Assembly (NCBI GenBank): GCA_020847535.1
Contig: JADLBU010000126.1
Span: 62,001 to 126,000 of the forward strand
Reading direction: 5' to 3'
DNA from: Phycisphaerales bacterium
GTDB taxonomy: Bacteria; Planctomycetota; Phycisphaerae; Phycisphaerales; UBA1924
DNA length: 64,000 nucleotides
Every line of letters starts with the position of its first letter. Within the stretch, counting starts at the first letter, position 1. The position numbers and the translations under genes were made by a program. The notes under the pieces are model-generated. The model was not told where the DNA came from. It was given only the letters and a program-made list of their open reading frames with translations, and made no database searches. Below are positions 17,226 to 26,269 of the stretch, in pieces.

Positions 17226-19241
17226 TCAGCGGGCGGACTTGTCGGCGGCGGGCTTGCCGGCGTTTCCCGCATCAGAGGCGGGTTGCTGGTCGGCGGGCAG
17301 GGATTCGGCGGGTGTCTGTGAGGCTGGGTCGGCGGTGGGCTTGGTTGCGGGTTGGGCCGCATCGCGATCCGCCAATTCTGCGCTCTTGGAGTCGCCATCC
17401 TTACCGGCGCGGTCCTTGCCGGCGCCGTCGCGGGATGAATTGGTGGCGGACTGCGGTCCGCCGCGATCATTTCCCCCACCCCCACCCCCACCATTGCCGC
17501 CGCCGGCATTGGCACCCTCGCGTTGACCACGGCCGCCTCGTCCGCCGCGGCCTTGGCCGTTGCCGGCGATGTTCTCTCCACTTGGACCGCCCGGGGGACC
17601 GCCGGCCCCGCGCGGATTGCCGGCGAGCGTGGGCTGGCCGTCTTCACCGAGGGTGTAGCCGGCGAGCTCGAGCTTGCCCTTGTCCCACTGCTGGAGGAGA
17701 ACCTCGCCGGGGCTGGGCTCCCTGAGGAGGACGACATCGCCCTCGGCAGCGCCGGCGGCGATCTCTGCGAACGTGTCGGAGCGACGGCCCATCTTGACGG
17801 GGGATTTGGTGAACTTCGAGCCCTGCTGGATGTAGACGTAACGAACCTGTCCCTCGTTGAAGATCGCCTGGACGGGGACGGCGACCGCATCGGCGACCTC
17901 ACCGAGTGTGATCGCGGCATCGACGCGCATGCTGGGCTTGAGGCCGGCGCCTTCGAGGTCCATTTGGTTGAGGGAGACCTTGACGGTGTATTCGCGGAGG
18001 TTGGGATCGCGCCAGCCGCCGGTTTCGGCGAGCACGCTGGTGCTCTCGACCGCGCCGGTGAACATCTTGCCGCCGGCGGCATCGACGGTGACGACGGCGG
18101 GCTGGCCCTTGCGGATGCGTCCGGCAAGGCTTTCCTGCACGCGGACAGAGGCCATCATGTCGCTGGTGTCGGGCAGGATCATGAGCAGTTCGTTGGGGTA
18201 GACCTGACGGCCGATCATGAGCGGGCCATCGCGATCACCGCCGCCGCCGCGGCCGTTGCTCATGCTGGTGGCGTGGACAACCAGGCCGTCGGAGGGTGCT
18301 GTGATGGTGGCGTTTGCGAGCTGGGTCTGGAGGTTCTTGAGCTTTTCCTCGCGGACGGCGAGCTGCTTGCGCTTGTTGGTGCGAGCGGCTTCCTTGCTGA
18401 CCAGCTCGATCTCGTTGTTCATGGTGACGCGTTCGACCTCGGCCTTGGCCTCGATGAGGGCGCTGGTCTTGGTCTCGCGCTCTTCGGGGTGCTTGTACTT
18501 CTCGTAGGCCTCGTTGGCGATGTCGGCCTTCTTGATCGCGGCCTCGGCTTCGGTGAAGGCGATCTTGTCGAGGTCGAGCTCGTTCTTGCTGAGGAAGCCC
18601 TGCTCGTGGAGCTTCTCGGAGCGTTCGAGCTTGTCCTTGAGGCGATCAAAGTCGCGCTTGGCCTTCTCCATGTCGAGTGTGAGTTCGAGGCGCATGGTCT
18701 GGACATCGCCCTTTTCCCACTGGTCGAGGGCGAGCTGGGCGAGCGTGACCTTGGACTGAGCCTGACGGAGGTTCGACTGGTTCTCGTTGACCTGGATGTT
18801 GTATCCGTTGTCGGCGGCGGTCTGCTCGGCCTTGGCGGACTCGACCTGGAGGGTCTGTTCGAGGATGTCCTGCTCGATCTTGTCGGAGTTGAGGCGGACG
18901 AGGAGTTCTCCGGCCTTGACGGTCTTGCCTTCGGGGGCGAGCTCGACGATGGTGGACTGGGATTCGAGCTTGCTGCGGATCTCGATCTGGTTGCGGGCTT
19001 CGAGCTCTCCGCTGGCCTTGGTCGTGATGTGGAACGTAGTCTTCTTGACGACCGCGCGGTCGCTGGTCTGGGTGATGGCGGACGACGTCCCGGACTCCTG
19101 GCCTGCCCCGCCGAGGGTCGCGTAGCCGACGACGGTGGCGAGCCCGGCCAATGCGACGATGGCGGCGACCTTCATGCCGCGTCCGGCGGTGATGCCGTTG
19201 CCGGCCCTGAGCGATCCCACCATCTCTGATTCGCTCCCCAT
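17226..19241 (-). CDS. HlyD/RND-type periplasmic adaptor protein (copy 1) with low-complexity tail
   Basis: About 671 residues. Two starts are possible, 19253 and 19241; I favour 19241 because GGAGAAG sits six bases before it. It has the same order as its neighbour: one TM segment (VAAIVALAGLATVVGYA), lipoyl half ([20 protein letters not shown]), long coiled-coil hairpin, second lipoyl half (LANATITAPSDGLVVHA), barrel. Many blocks match between the two proteins ([28 protein letters not shown]), showing tandem duplication. After about residue 530 comes a Gly/Asn/Asp/Ala-rich tail with RGGRGGRGQREG and GGGGGG stretches. It is upstream of copy 2 by 194 bp, first in the run leading to lpxD. Confidence 0.88.
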   Translation of the reverse strand: MGSESEMVGSLRAGNGITAGRGMKVAAIVALAGLATVVGYATLGGAGQESGTSSAITQTSDRAVVKKTTFHITTKASGELEARNQIEIRSKLESQSTIVELAPEGKTVKAGELLVRLNSDKIEQDILEQTLQVESAKAEQTAADNGYNIQVNENQSNLRQAQSKVTLAQLALDQWEKGDVQTMRLELTLDMEKAKRDFDRLKDKLERSEKLHEQGFLSKNELDLDKIAFTEAEAAIKKADIANEAYEKYKHPEERETKTSALIEAKAEVERVTMNNEIELVSKEAARTNKRKQLAVREEKLKNLQTQLANATITAPSDGLVVHATSMSNGRGGGGDRDGPLMIGRQVYPNELLMILPDTSDMMASVRVQESLAGRIRKGQPAVVTVDAAGGKMFTGAVESTSVLAETGGWRDPNLREYTVKVSLNQMDLEGAGLKPSMRVDAAITLGEVADAVAVPVQAIFNEGQVRYVYIQQGSKFTKSPVKMGRRSDTFAEIAAGAAEGDVVLLREPSPGEVLLQQWDKGKLELAGYTLGEDGQPTLAGNPRGAGGPPGGPSGENIAGNGQGRGGRGGRGQREGANAGGGNGGGGGGGNDRGGPQSATNSSRDGAGKDRAGKDGDSKSAELADRDAAQPATKPTADPASQTPAESLPADQQPASDAGNAGKPAADKSAR

Positions 19242-19419
19242 TGGCTTCTCCATGCACCCCGGGCCGGCCTCGGCCTGGCGCTGGTCTATCTGGCGTATTC
19301 GACTCGCACCCCACCGGCCCGGGATCCGGGCGATCACTCCCTACCGGAAGTCTATCGCCCGATCGGCCCATCCCAAACCGCATATCTCACGCAAACCGGG
19401 ATTGGGGTACTCTCAACAG

Positions 19420-20133
19420 ATGGACGTACGGGTTCTGGAAAGGTTCGTTTCTAGCGCTCCCTCACAGGCACAACGCATCCTGCTCGCCGTTGCTGCACAA
19501 ATCGAGGCACAGGCGGTGATAACGGGGCTAGGCGGACCTGACACACTGATACCGCGTGCTTGGGAACCCGTCGCCCTCGGCAGATTTGACGTTGTGTTGA
19601 CCGGGATCTCGAAAGCAAATGCCGCGGCGGCGGTGGCGCGGGTGGTCGATCCCGGCCGCCATGGAGCGATTCTATCTCTAGGAATTGCAGGAGTTTATGC
19701 TGGAATTGACCTGCCCTTGGGGGCGGCGATCGCCGCGACGGTGAGCTTCATGGCCGATGAGGGAGTGCGAACGCCCGATGGGTTCATTCAGTGCTCGGAT
19801 GTGGGCTTTCCACTCGGTGATTTCCCGGGGTCGGCGGTGCCGGTCGATCCCACGCTGCTCGCGCTTCTGGCACCCATCACAGATGCGACCGGGCCGATCG
19901 CCACGGTTTCGACCTGTTCGGGGACGGACCTGCTCGCCGGGGAGATCGCCTGCAGGACGGGGGCTTGGGCAGAGGGCATGGAAGGGGCGGCGGTCGGGCT
20001 TGTAGCACACAGGCTGGGGATCCCGTTTGCCGAGATCCGGGCGATCAGCAACTCGACGGGGGACCGGGATCGCCAGGTCTGGAAGATTGCCCCGGCGCTG
20101 GCCCGGCTGAGCGCGGTGGCCTCGCGGCTGTGA
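19420..20133 (+). CDS. mqnB: Futalosine hydrolase
   Basis: A 237-residue member of the nucleoside phosphorylase/MTAN fold. The diagnostic stretch is EGMEGAAVGLVAHRLGIPF followed by EIRAISNSTGDRDR and WKIAPAL, which matches MqnB (hypoxanthine release from futalosine in menaquinone synthesis) better than MTA/SAH nucleosidase. The upstream strands VVLTGISKANAAAAV and LSLGIAGVYAG carry the family nucleoside-binding glycine loop. The ATG at 19420 is preferred; the open frame upstream overlaps the divergent adaptor gene. Other futalosine-pathway genes are not in this window. It indicates a menaquinone-based respiratory chain. Confidence 0.85.
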   Translation: MDVRVLERFVSSAPSQAQRILLAVAAQIEAQAVITGLGGPDTLIPRAWEPVALGRFDVVLTGISKANAAAAVARVVDPGRHGAILSLGIAGVYAGIDLPLGAAIAATVSFMADEGVRTPDGFIQCSDVGFPLGDFPGSAVPVDPTLLALLAPITDATGPIATVSTCSGTDLLAGEIACRTGAWAEGMEGAAVGLVAHRLGIPFAEIRAISNSTGDRDRQVWKIAPALARLSAVASRL

Positions 20134-20386
20134 TGGGTGAGCGGCTGTGGGTTGTCCGATGTTGGGTTCTCGGACACGTGGGTTCTGGGACGCGGGGGTG
20201 GTGGGCGGAGTTGGGGGCCGCGAGGGTGGCGCGGTGTGCGCGGGCTATCGGGGTGGCGAGCGCGGGACCCGTGGGCGAGCCGACAACACGCGCTGGGCAG
20301 GCTCTGCGACCGATCCGATCTGGAGATGGGCGCCCATACCGCTTGCGCCCCTTTCTGCCGGCGTGCAGGGAAGAGGTCGTGCGCCT

Positions 20387-21607
20387 ATGGGTCTCAATCT
20401 CCGCTTCAACCCCAAGGAACTGCTGGACAACCTGTTCGGGCAATCAGGCAATCCGGTCGCCGTGGACTTTGGCAGCTCGGGGATCAAGCTGCTGGTGGTG
20501 CAGCCGGGTCAGCCTCCGAAGCTGGAGGCGATCGCATTTCTGGCGACGCCGCCGGAGCTGCGGAGCGACACGCGCAAGCGCTTCTCGTTCCAGTTCGAGC
20601 AGCTCCCCAAGCTGGTGCGCGACCTGGGGCTGAAGGGTCGCAGGGCTGTGTGTGCGATCCCGGCGAACCAGACCTTCTGCAAGCACGTGCAGATCGAGCG
20701 GGTGGCGGATGTTCCGATGGCGACCTTGGCGCAGGGTGTGATCGCGCAGCAGATCGGGTGCGATCCATCGGCGCTGGTGTACCAGCCGATCGAGGTGGGT
20801 CCGCTGCCGAATGACGCGACCAAGTCCGAGGTGATCTGCACGGCGGTCAGCCGGGAGCTGGTGAACCTGATCGTGGCGGCGACCCGTCACTCCAAGCTGG
20901 AGATCGCGGGCGTGCATGGGGAGTTCATCGCGGCGATCCGGGGGTTTGACCACCTGACCAAGCGGACCGAGGATGCGACGCTGGGGTCTCTGTACCTGGA
21001 CATCGGGGAGTCTTCGACGAAGGTGGTGATCGCGCAGGGGACTCGCATCGTGTTCGTGCGGTTCGTGGAGGTGGGGACGCGCGGGCTGGATTACGTTCTG
21101 GCGACCAAGCGCTCATGCACACTGGACGAAGCATCGGCGCTGCGTCTGGCGCACTCATCGACGCTGGGCGATGAGGGGCAGCAGGCGCCGGCGATGCAGC
21201 CTGCGGGGGCGGCCGCAGCGCCGCAGGGTGGTCTGGGGATCTTCGCGATCATGCCGCAGGATCGCCGCCGGGGCAAGTCGGAGGCGGCGGCGGAGGATGC
21301 CCCGCTTCCGGAGCTCGCCGAGCAGGTGGAAATCCTGGCCGATGAGGTGCAGATGTGCGTTCGTTACGCCGAAACGGTTGTGCCGGGGCTGCGGATCGAC
21401 CGGTTGATCTGCACGGGCGGTGGCGCGAATGACAAGACGCTGTGCCGCCGGATCGCCAGGACGCTGCGGGTGCAGGCACAGGTCGTCGATCCGCTGGCGC
21501 GGCTGTCGCGCACGGGGAAGGAGCCGGCGATCGGGATCGACCTCTCCAAGGCGCACCCAGAGTGGTCCGTGGCGGCGGGCTTGTGCGCATGCCCGTTGCC
21601 ATCCTGA
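20387..21607 (+). CDS. pilM: Type IV pilus assembly protein PilM
   Basis: A 406-residue actin-like ATPase of the SHS2/FtsA fold. Phosphate-1 motif VAVDFGSSGIKLLVV is at about residues 24-38, phosphate-2 LYLDIGESSTKVVIA is mid-protein, and the adenosine motif is LICTGGGANDKTLCRRIA. PilM sits on the cytoplasmic side and binds the PilN tail. An insertion of about 50 residues (APAMQPAGAAAAPQGG and onward) separates the subdomains. The start at 20387 (MGLNLRFNPKE) has AGAGG upstream; the frame upstream is open but out of family. First gene of pilMNOPB. Confidence 0.9.
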   Translation: MGLNLRFNPKELLDNLFGQSGNPVAVDFGSSGIKLLVVQPGQPPKLEAIAFLATPPELRSDTRKRFSFQFEQLPKLVRDLGLKGRRAVCAIPANQTFCKHVQIERVADVPMATLAQGVIAQQIGCDPSALVYQPIEVGPLPNDATKSEVICTAVSRELVNLIVAATRHSKLEIAGVHGEFIAAIRGFDHLTKRTEDATLGSLYLDIGESSTKVVIAQGTRIVFVRFVEVGTRGLDYVLATKRSCTLDEASALRLAHSSTLGDEGQQAPAMQPAGAAAAPQGGLGIFAIMPQDRRRGKSEAAAEDAPLPELAEQVEILADEVQMCVRYAETVVPGLRIDRLICTGGGANDKTLCRRIARTLRVQAQVVDPLARLSRTGKEPAIGIDLSKAHPEWSVAAGLCACPLPS

Positions 21608-21673
21608 ATGGGCTCCTCGTGAACTTCCGTTGTAACCGATTGACGACCGTCAACCACCGAAGGAATCTCCGCG

Positions 21674-22513
21674 ATGACGAATCACACGCCACGGCCTGAC
21701 ATGGGTGGGAGTTTCCTGCCGGAGGAGTTCCTGGCTCGCCGGGCCGAGCTGCGCGCCGGGGTGCTGGGGCTGGTGCTGTTCGGGGTGGTGATGGCGCTGG
21801 TGGTGGGCGCGTTCCTGGTGACGAACCAGCGGTGGAGGTCGGTGCGTGCCGATGCGCGCGCGGTGGAGGCGGAGTACGAGGAGCAGAAGCTCAAGCTCGA
21901 GCAGCTTGATGCGCTGGAGCACGACCGGGAGGAGATGCTGGAGAAGGCCGAGATCGTCTCGGCGCTGGTTGAGAAGACCCCGCGATCGCTCCTGATGTCG
22001 GAGCTGGTTTCGCGGATGCCCCCCGGGATGACGATGCTGGAGGTCAAGCTCGACGGCAAGCGGGTGGAGCCTCCGAAGTCCGAGGAGAAGAAGAAGGGTC
22101 CGCAGAAGGTCGGGACCCTATCGAAGGGCAAGGCGGATCCCAAGGCCAAGGTCAAGGGCAAGGAGGGGAGCGCCGACGCCAAGGGCAAGCCGGCGGTTGC
22201 GAAGGCCGAGCCTCCCAAGCCGGCGCGAGAGAGGATCGCCCCCCCCAAGTTCGACTACACGATGACGATCACGGGCGTCTCGCCGGTGAACTCGGAGGTC
22301 ACGGATTTCCTTACGAAGCTGACCGAGTGCGAGCTTGTGCAGAACGTGGACCTGGTGTTCATCCAGGAGACGGACATCGGCGGGTTGCCGATGCGCAAGT
22401 TCGAGATCACCGCGCAGCTCCGGCCGGGCGGGGCCAAGACGGCCAAGTCCGGCGAGAACCAGATGGCGACCGTGGAGACCGAGCAGCCGACCTCCGCGTC
22501 GGGGAAGGAGTGA
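21674..22513 (+). CDS. pilN: PilN-like type IV pilus assembly protein
   Basis: A 279-residue bitopic protein: short cytoplasmic start (PDMGGSFLPEEFLARRAELR, compatible with the PilM-binding N-terminus), one TM helix (GVLGLVLFGVVMALVVGAFL), a coiled coil to about residue 110, and a periplasmic ferredoxin-like domain. A Lys/Ala/Pro-rich linker of about 60 residues (KGKADPKAKVKGKEG) splits the periplasmic part and is unusual for PilN. Position between pilM and the PilO-like gene supports the call. It forms the inner-membrane alignment complex with PilO and PilP. Confidence 0.82.
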   Translation: MTNHTPRPDMGGSFLPEEFLARRAELRAGVLGLVLFGVVMALVVGAFLVTNQRWRSVRADARAVEAEYEEQKLKLEQLDALEHDREEMLEKAEIVSALVEKTPRSLLMSELVSRMPPGMTMLEVKLDGKRVEPPKSEEKKKGPQKVGTLSKGKADPKAKVKGKEGSADAKGKPAVAKAEPPKPARERIAPPKFDYTMTITGVSPVNSEVTDFLTKLTECELVQNVDLVFIQETDIGGLPMRKFEITAQLRPGGAKTAKSGENQMATVETEQPTSASGKE

Positions 22514-22519
22514 TTGGCG

Positions 22520-23128
22520 ATGCGTATGGGTGCGCGCGAAGGTCTGATCGGGATCGTGCTGCTGGCGGTTCCGCTGTCGAGCTGGTGGATGGTGTTCCGC
22601 CCGCAGAACCTGGCGATCGAGGCCGCCAAGCGTGATGTCGCGCACAAGCGCGACCTCCTGGAGAAGCTCAAGCAGTACACGAGCAAGAACCAGGACCTGG
22701 TGACGGCCAACGAGGAGATGAAGCAGCGGATCCAGACGATCGAGGACCGCCTGCCCAGCGACAAGGAAGTGGACAGCATCGTGCGGCAGGTGTCGGACGT
22801 GGCGGTCTCCTGCCAGCTGGGCGCCCCGACGGTGGCGAACGTGAAGCCCCGTCAGGAGGCGATGTACATGGAGCAGCCCCTGGACATGACGCTGTCGGGG
22901 CATTGGACGGGGTTCTATGACTTCCTCTCGCGGGTGGAGCAGCTCCCGCGGATCACGCGGATCTCGAACATGATTCTCAAGCGCGACGACAAGGGGGATG
23001 GGGACATGAAGGCCGAGTTCACGCTGAGCATCTACTACCAGCAATCGGCGGCCAACGCGGCCGCGGCCGATGCAGCGCCCGGCGCGCCCAAGAAGCAGGC
23101 GGCAGCCAGGAAGGGGAAAGCCAAGTGA
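22520..23128 (+). CDS. pilO: PilO-like type IV pilus assembly protein
   Basis: About 202 residues. One N-terminal membrane helix (IGIVLLAVPLSSWWMVF) is followed by a coiled coil (KRDVAHKRDLLEKLKQY) and a periplasmic domain ending in an Ala/Lys-rich tail. Segments such as QQVSDVAVSC-type and GHWTGFYDFLSRVEQLPRI are typical of PilO, where the F-x-x-F-L-x-x-L/V-E-x-L-P-R-I pattern is conserved. The ATG at 22520 has AGGAG nine bases upstream; a TTG at 22514 is in frame but less likely. The last codon overlaps the next gene (GTGA). Confidence 0.82.
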   Translation: MRMGAREGLIGIVLLAVPLSSWWMVFRPQNLAIEAAKRDVAHKRDLLEKLKQYTSKNQDLVTANEEMKQRIQTIEDRLPSDKEVDSIVRQVSDVAVSCQLGAPTVANVKPRQEAMYMEQPLDMTLSGHWTGFYDFLSRVEQLPRITRISNMILKRDDKGDGDMKAEFTLSIYYQQSAANAAAADAAPGAPKKQAAARKGKAK

Positions 23129-23916
23129 GCAACGTTCCCAGTACTCCGGGATCTCTGCCGGCGGCGCCGACGGGGGCCGGCGCACCGGAGGCGCCCGCTT
23201 CGATCGCCGCAACCACCGGCTCGTTCCTCGCCGAGCTGCGCTCCAGCGAGCGGGCCGAGCACGGGCCGGCGGTGGCGCCTCCGAAGCGTCGGCGTCGCAT
23301 CCCGCTGCACCTGCTTGTGTGCCTGGGCGTGATGACGATCGGGTGCGCAGCGCTGATGGGCATGCGGCAGATGGGCATGAAGGCGGGGATGACCTTCGAG
23401 ACGGATGCAGCGCTTCTTCCCGTGGACAACGGGGGCAGCAAGAACACGCAGAGGCTGGTGACGGTGATGGCGGACCTGGAGCACAGCCAGTCGCCGGATG
23501 CCTTTGCGTACAAGCGGCCTGACAAGAACCCCTTCAGCCTCGCGGCGGTCGCCGCCAAGCCGACGGAGCAGACCGCCGACCCCGGCAAGGAGATGGCCGA
23601 GCGGCAGGCCGAGGAGCGTCGGCGCCGGCAGGAGCAGCTCGAGAACTCCCTGGCATCGATGCAGCTCAACGGGATCGTGGGCGGGCGCGGCGGGGCGTAC
23701 ATCGCCAGCATCGGCAACAAGACCTACCGGATCGGTGATGTGGTGGATGAGCTCTTCACGATCACGGAGATCGACGGGCGATCGGTGACGGTCGCCGCCG
23801 ATGAGCAGTTGTACGAATTGACTGTCGGCTCACAGGTGGCAAAGCCGGTCGCCAAGAAGCCGGGGAAGCCGGCCACCAAGCCGGGGAGCAAGCCCGCGGC
23901 CAAGCCGTCGAAGTAG
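23125..23916 (+). CDS. PilP-like type IV pilus/secretion assembly protein
   Basis: A 263-residue protein starting at a GTG that overlaps the pilO stop (GTGA). A proline-rich cytoplasmic segment precedes one TM helix (IPLHLLVCLGVMTIGCAALMG). The C-terminal part has a small beta domain, NGIVGGRGGAYIASIGNKTYRIGDVV...ITEIDGRSVTV, which resembles the GspC/PilP homology-region fold that contacts the secretin. A tail of Lys-Pro repeats (KPGKPATKPGSKPAAK) ends the protein. Canonical PilP is a lipoprotein; this one is TM-anchored like GspC. The order pilM-N-O-(P) supports the role. Confidence 0.75.
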   Translation: MSNVPSTPGSLPAAPTGAGAPEAPASIAATTGSFLAELRSSERAEHGPAVAPPKRRRRIPLHLLVCLGVMTIGCAALMGMRQMGMKAGMTFETDAALLPVDNGGSKNTQRLVTVMADLEHSQSPDAFAYKRPDKNPFSLAAVAAKPTEQTADPGKEMAERQAEERRRRQEQLENSLASMQLNGIVGGRGGAYIASIGNKTYRIGDVVDELFTITEIDGRSVTVAADEQLYELTVGSQVAKPVAKKPGKPATKPGSKPAAKPSK

Positions 23917-23958
23917 GACGCGGGCCGGGTTGATGCTGGAAAGGACAGAGAGCAGACC

Positions 23959-26079
23959 GTGGCCAAGCACAAGATCGACGACATCCTCAGCGAACTGGGC
24001 CTCAATGATGAGGATGCCCGGCGCCGCGCCAAGAAGCAGCAGCGGCAGGCACAGCCCGCTCCCGTGACGCAGCCCGCGCCGGCGAACTCGGAGCCGGCGG
24101 AGAAGACCTATTCACCGATCCCTTCGGCGCCGGCGAACCAGCGTCATTTCAACGATGCGCCGGCGCGGCACAGCTCGGAGGATGCGGAGGATGGCCGGGG
24201 CGCGGGGGGCGATGATGGGGACGCGCCGACATCGACCAGCTCGGGATCGACGGCGAGCGTCGGGCCGGTGATGAGCACTGTGTACAACCCGGAGGATGAA
24301 GCCCCGGTGAGCGCGGAGTCGGCGGCGGTGCGGGCCGGAGACGGTGAGCCCGAGGCGCCGGCCGTGCCGCAGGACCTCGAGAGCCTGCTCATCTCCCGCG
24401 GCGCGGTGGCGGCTGACAAGCTGCAGCTTGCCCAGCAGATCTGCAAGCAGTCGCCCAACAAGCGGCTGGCGGACATCCTGATCGAGAACGGGGCGGATGA
24501 GGCGGCGGTGCTGGAGTGCATCGCGATCTCGCAGCGGATCCCGTTCGAGCGGATCCGGCTGGACCTGGGGACCAACGGCGGGTTCGACGGGACGATGCTG
24601 CAGCGGCTGAGCGCCGATTTCTGCCGCCAGCACCAGGTGATCCCGGTGCGGATGGATGGCGCCCGAGTCGTGATCGCCACGCCCGATCCGCGGCGGGTGT
24701 TCCTGGTGGATGAGATCAAGGAGCGGCTGCGCGTCGGCGGCGTCAGGTTCGTGATGACGCCGGGGTTTGACGTGCGCGGCGTGCTGGAGATCGTCGGCGG
24801 TCCGAAGGAGGATGAGCAGGCGATCGACCTGTCGGAGATGCTCGCCGAGGTGGGCGAGGGCGATGTGCAGGTGGAGGCGAAGAAGGCCGACGAGCTGAAC
24901 CTCGAGAAGGAGGCGGCCGAATCGCCGGTCATCAAGTACGTGAACCACATCATCCACACGGCGGTGAAGGAAGGCGCTTCGGACATCCACATCGAGCCGG
25001 CGGAGAAGAAGGTGCGGGTGCGGTACCGCATCGACGGTGAGCTGTTCGAGATGATGAACCCGCCGGCGTCGATGGGTGCGGCGATCACCAGCCGGCTGAA
25101 GATCATGGCGAACCTGGACATCTCGGAGAGGCGATTGCCGCAGGACGGCCGCATCCGTTGCATGGTGCAGGGTCGCAAGCTCGACCTGCGCGTCTCGACG
25201 CTGCCCAACGGGTACGGCGAGAAGACGGTGATGCGAATCCTGGACACCAAGTCGATCAACGTCGAACTGGAGCAGCTGGGATTCGACGAGAACATCCTGG
25301 AGACGTGGCGCAAGCAGATCGATTCTCCGCACGGGATCGTGCTGGTGACGGGGCCGACGGGCTCGGGCAAGACGACCACGCTGTACGCATCGCTCCGCAA
25401 GCTCGACAAGACCTCGATGAACATCTCGACGGTCGAGGATCCGGTCGAGTATCACCTCGACGGCCTGACGCAGACGCAGATGCACGACAAGATCGGGATG
25501 ACGTTCGCCAAGGCGCTCAAGGCGCTGCTGCGTCAGGATCCGGATGTGATCATGCTGGGCGAGATCCGAGACCAGGAGACGGCGACCACGGCGGTCCAGG
25601 CCGCGCTGACGGGCCACCTGGTGCTGTCGACGCTGCACACCAACGATGCGCCCAGCTCGATCACGCGGCTGGTGAACATCGGCGTGGAGCCGTTCCTGGC
25701 ATCGGCGGCGGTCAACGCCGTGCTGGCCCAGCGGCTGATCCGCCGCTTGTGCCCGCACTGCAAGACGCAAGGCCCGCCGCAGGAGACGCTGCGCGAGTAC
25801 CTGGCAATGCAGGGGATGGACACGGAGAAGGTCTGGTCTCCGAAGGGATGCGACAAGTGCCGCAAGATCGGGTACTCCGGTCGCGTGGGTCTGTATGAGC
25901 TGCTCGCGGTGGACAACCAGCTCCGTGACATCATCGCGCGCAACCCATCAGCGCCGGAGTTCACTCGCATCTGCATCGAGCGCGGGATGGTGACGCTGCA
26001 GCAGGATGGGCTCAAGAAGGTCGGCAGGGGGCTGACGACGGTGGATGAGGTGCTCAGGGTTACGAAGGAAGGTCATTGA
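23959..26079 (+). CDS. pilB: Type IV pilus/type II secretion assembly ATPase PilB/GspE
   Basis: A 706-residue hexameric ATPase. The N-terminal 110 residues are low-complexity; an MshEN-like domain follows (ESLLISRGAVAADKLQLAQQ; RIPFERIRLDL). Then come the GspE core: SDIHIEPAEKKVRVRYRIDG, Walker A GPTGSGKTTTLYASL at about residue 464, Asp box STVEDPVEYHL, Walker B DPDVIMLGEIRDQETA, and His box LVLSTLHTND. The tetracysteine zinc site of PilB/GspE is present (CPHC and CDKC). It powers pilus extension. It starts 42 bp after the PilP-like gene. PilC, prepilins and the peptidase are not in the window. Confidence 0.93.
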   Translation: MAKHKIDDILSELGLNDEDARRRAKKQQRQAQPAPVTQPAPANSEPAEKTYSPIPSAPANQRHFNDAPARHSSEDAEDGRGAGGDDGDAPTSTSSGSTASVGPVMSTVYNPEDEAPVSAESAAVRAGDGEPEAPAVPQDLESLLISRGAVAADKLQLAQQICKQSPNKRLADILIENGADEAAVLECIAISQRIPFERIRLDLGTNGGFDGTMLQRLSADFCRQHQVIPVRMDGARVVIATPDPRRVFLVDEIKERLRVGGVRFVMTPGFDVRGVLEIVGGPKEDEQAIDLSEMLAEVGEGDVQVEAKKADELNLEKEAAESPVIKYVNHIIHTAVKEGASDIHIEPAEKKVRVRYRIDGELFEMMNPPASMGAAITSRLKIMANLDISERRLPQDGRIRCMVQGRKLDLRVSTLPNGYGEKTVMRILDTKSINVELEQLGFDENILETWRKQIDSPHGIVLVTGPTGSGKTTTLYASLRKLDKTSMNISTVEDPVEYHLDGLTQTQMHDKIGMTFAKALKALLRQDPDVIMLGEIRDQETATTAVQAALTGHLVLSTLHTNDAPSSITRLVNIGVEPFLASAAVNAVLAQRLIRRLCPHCKTQGPPQETLREYLAMQGMDTEKVWSPKGCDKCRKIGYSGRVGLYELLAVDNQLRDIIARNPSAPEFTRICIERGMVTLQQDGLKKVGRGLTTVDEVLRVTKEGH

Positions 26080-26150
26080 TCCGGGCTGCGAGTAAAGACG
26101 TTTGGCTGCTCGGGATACTTCCTGTTGAAGTGCCGGCGCGATTTGTTCGT

Positions 26151-26209
26151 CCGCCCTTCCGGGCGGAGTGTCTTGGTTGGGGGCCTGCATCCAGGGGCTG
26201 TAGCCCCTG
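26151..26209. repeat. Two GC-rich hairpins after the pil operon
   Basis: CCGCCC-ttcc-GGGCGG at 26151-26166 and CAGGGGCT-gt-AGCCCCTG at 26192-26209. The sequence around them resembles dispersed planctomycete intergenic hairpins. Lying between the convergent pilB and HD-GYP genes, they may also end transcription, although no T-tract follows. Confidence 0.5.
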
Positions 26210-26269
26210 CAACATTCGTGGGCTCTCCGGGCCAACATAGGAATTCAAGGTCCTTCGCGACTGTTCTTG

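Noticed and set aside
17523..19229. 568-codon plus-strand frame
   Set aside because: Antisense of the first HlyD-type adaptor; low-complexity Gly/Leu/Asp/Glu sequence.
24112..25770. 552-codon minus-strand frame
   Set aside because: Antisense of pilB; Arg/His/Leu-rich and without any motif.
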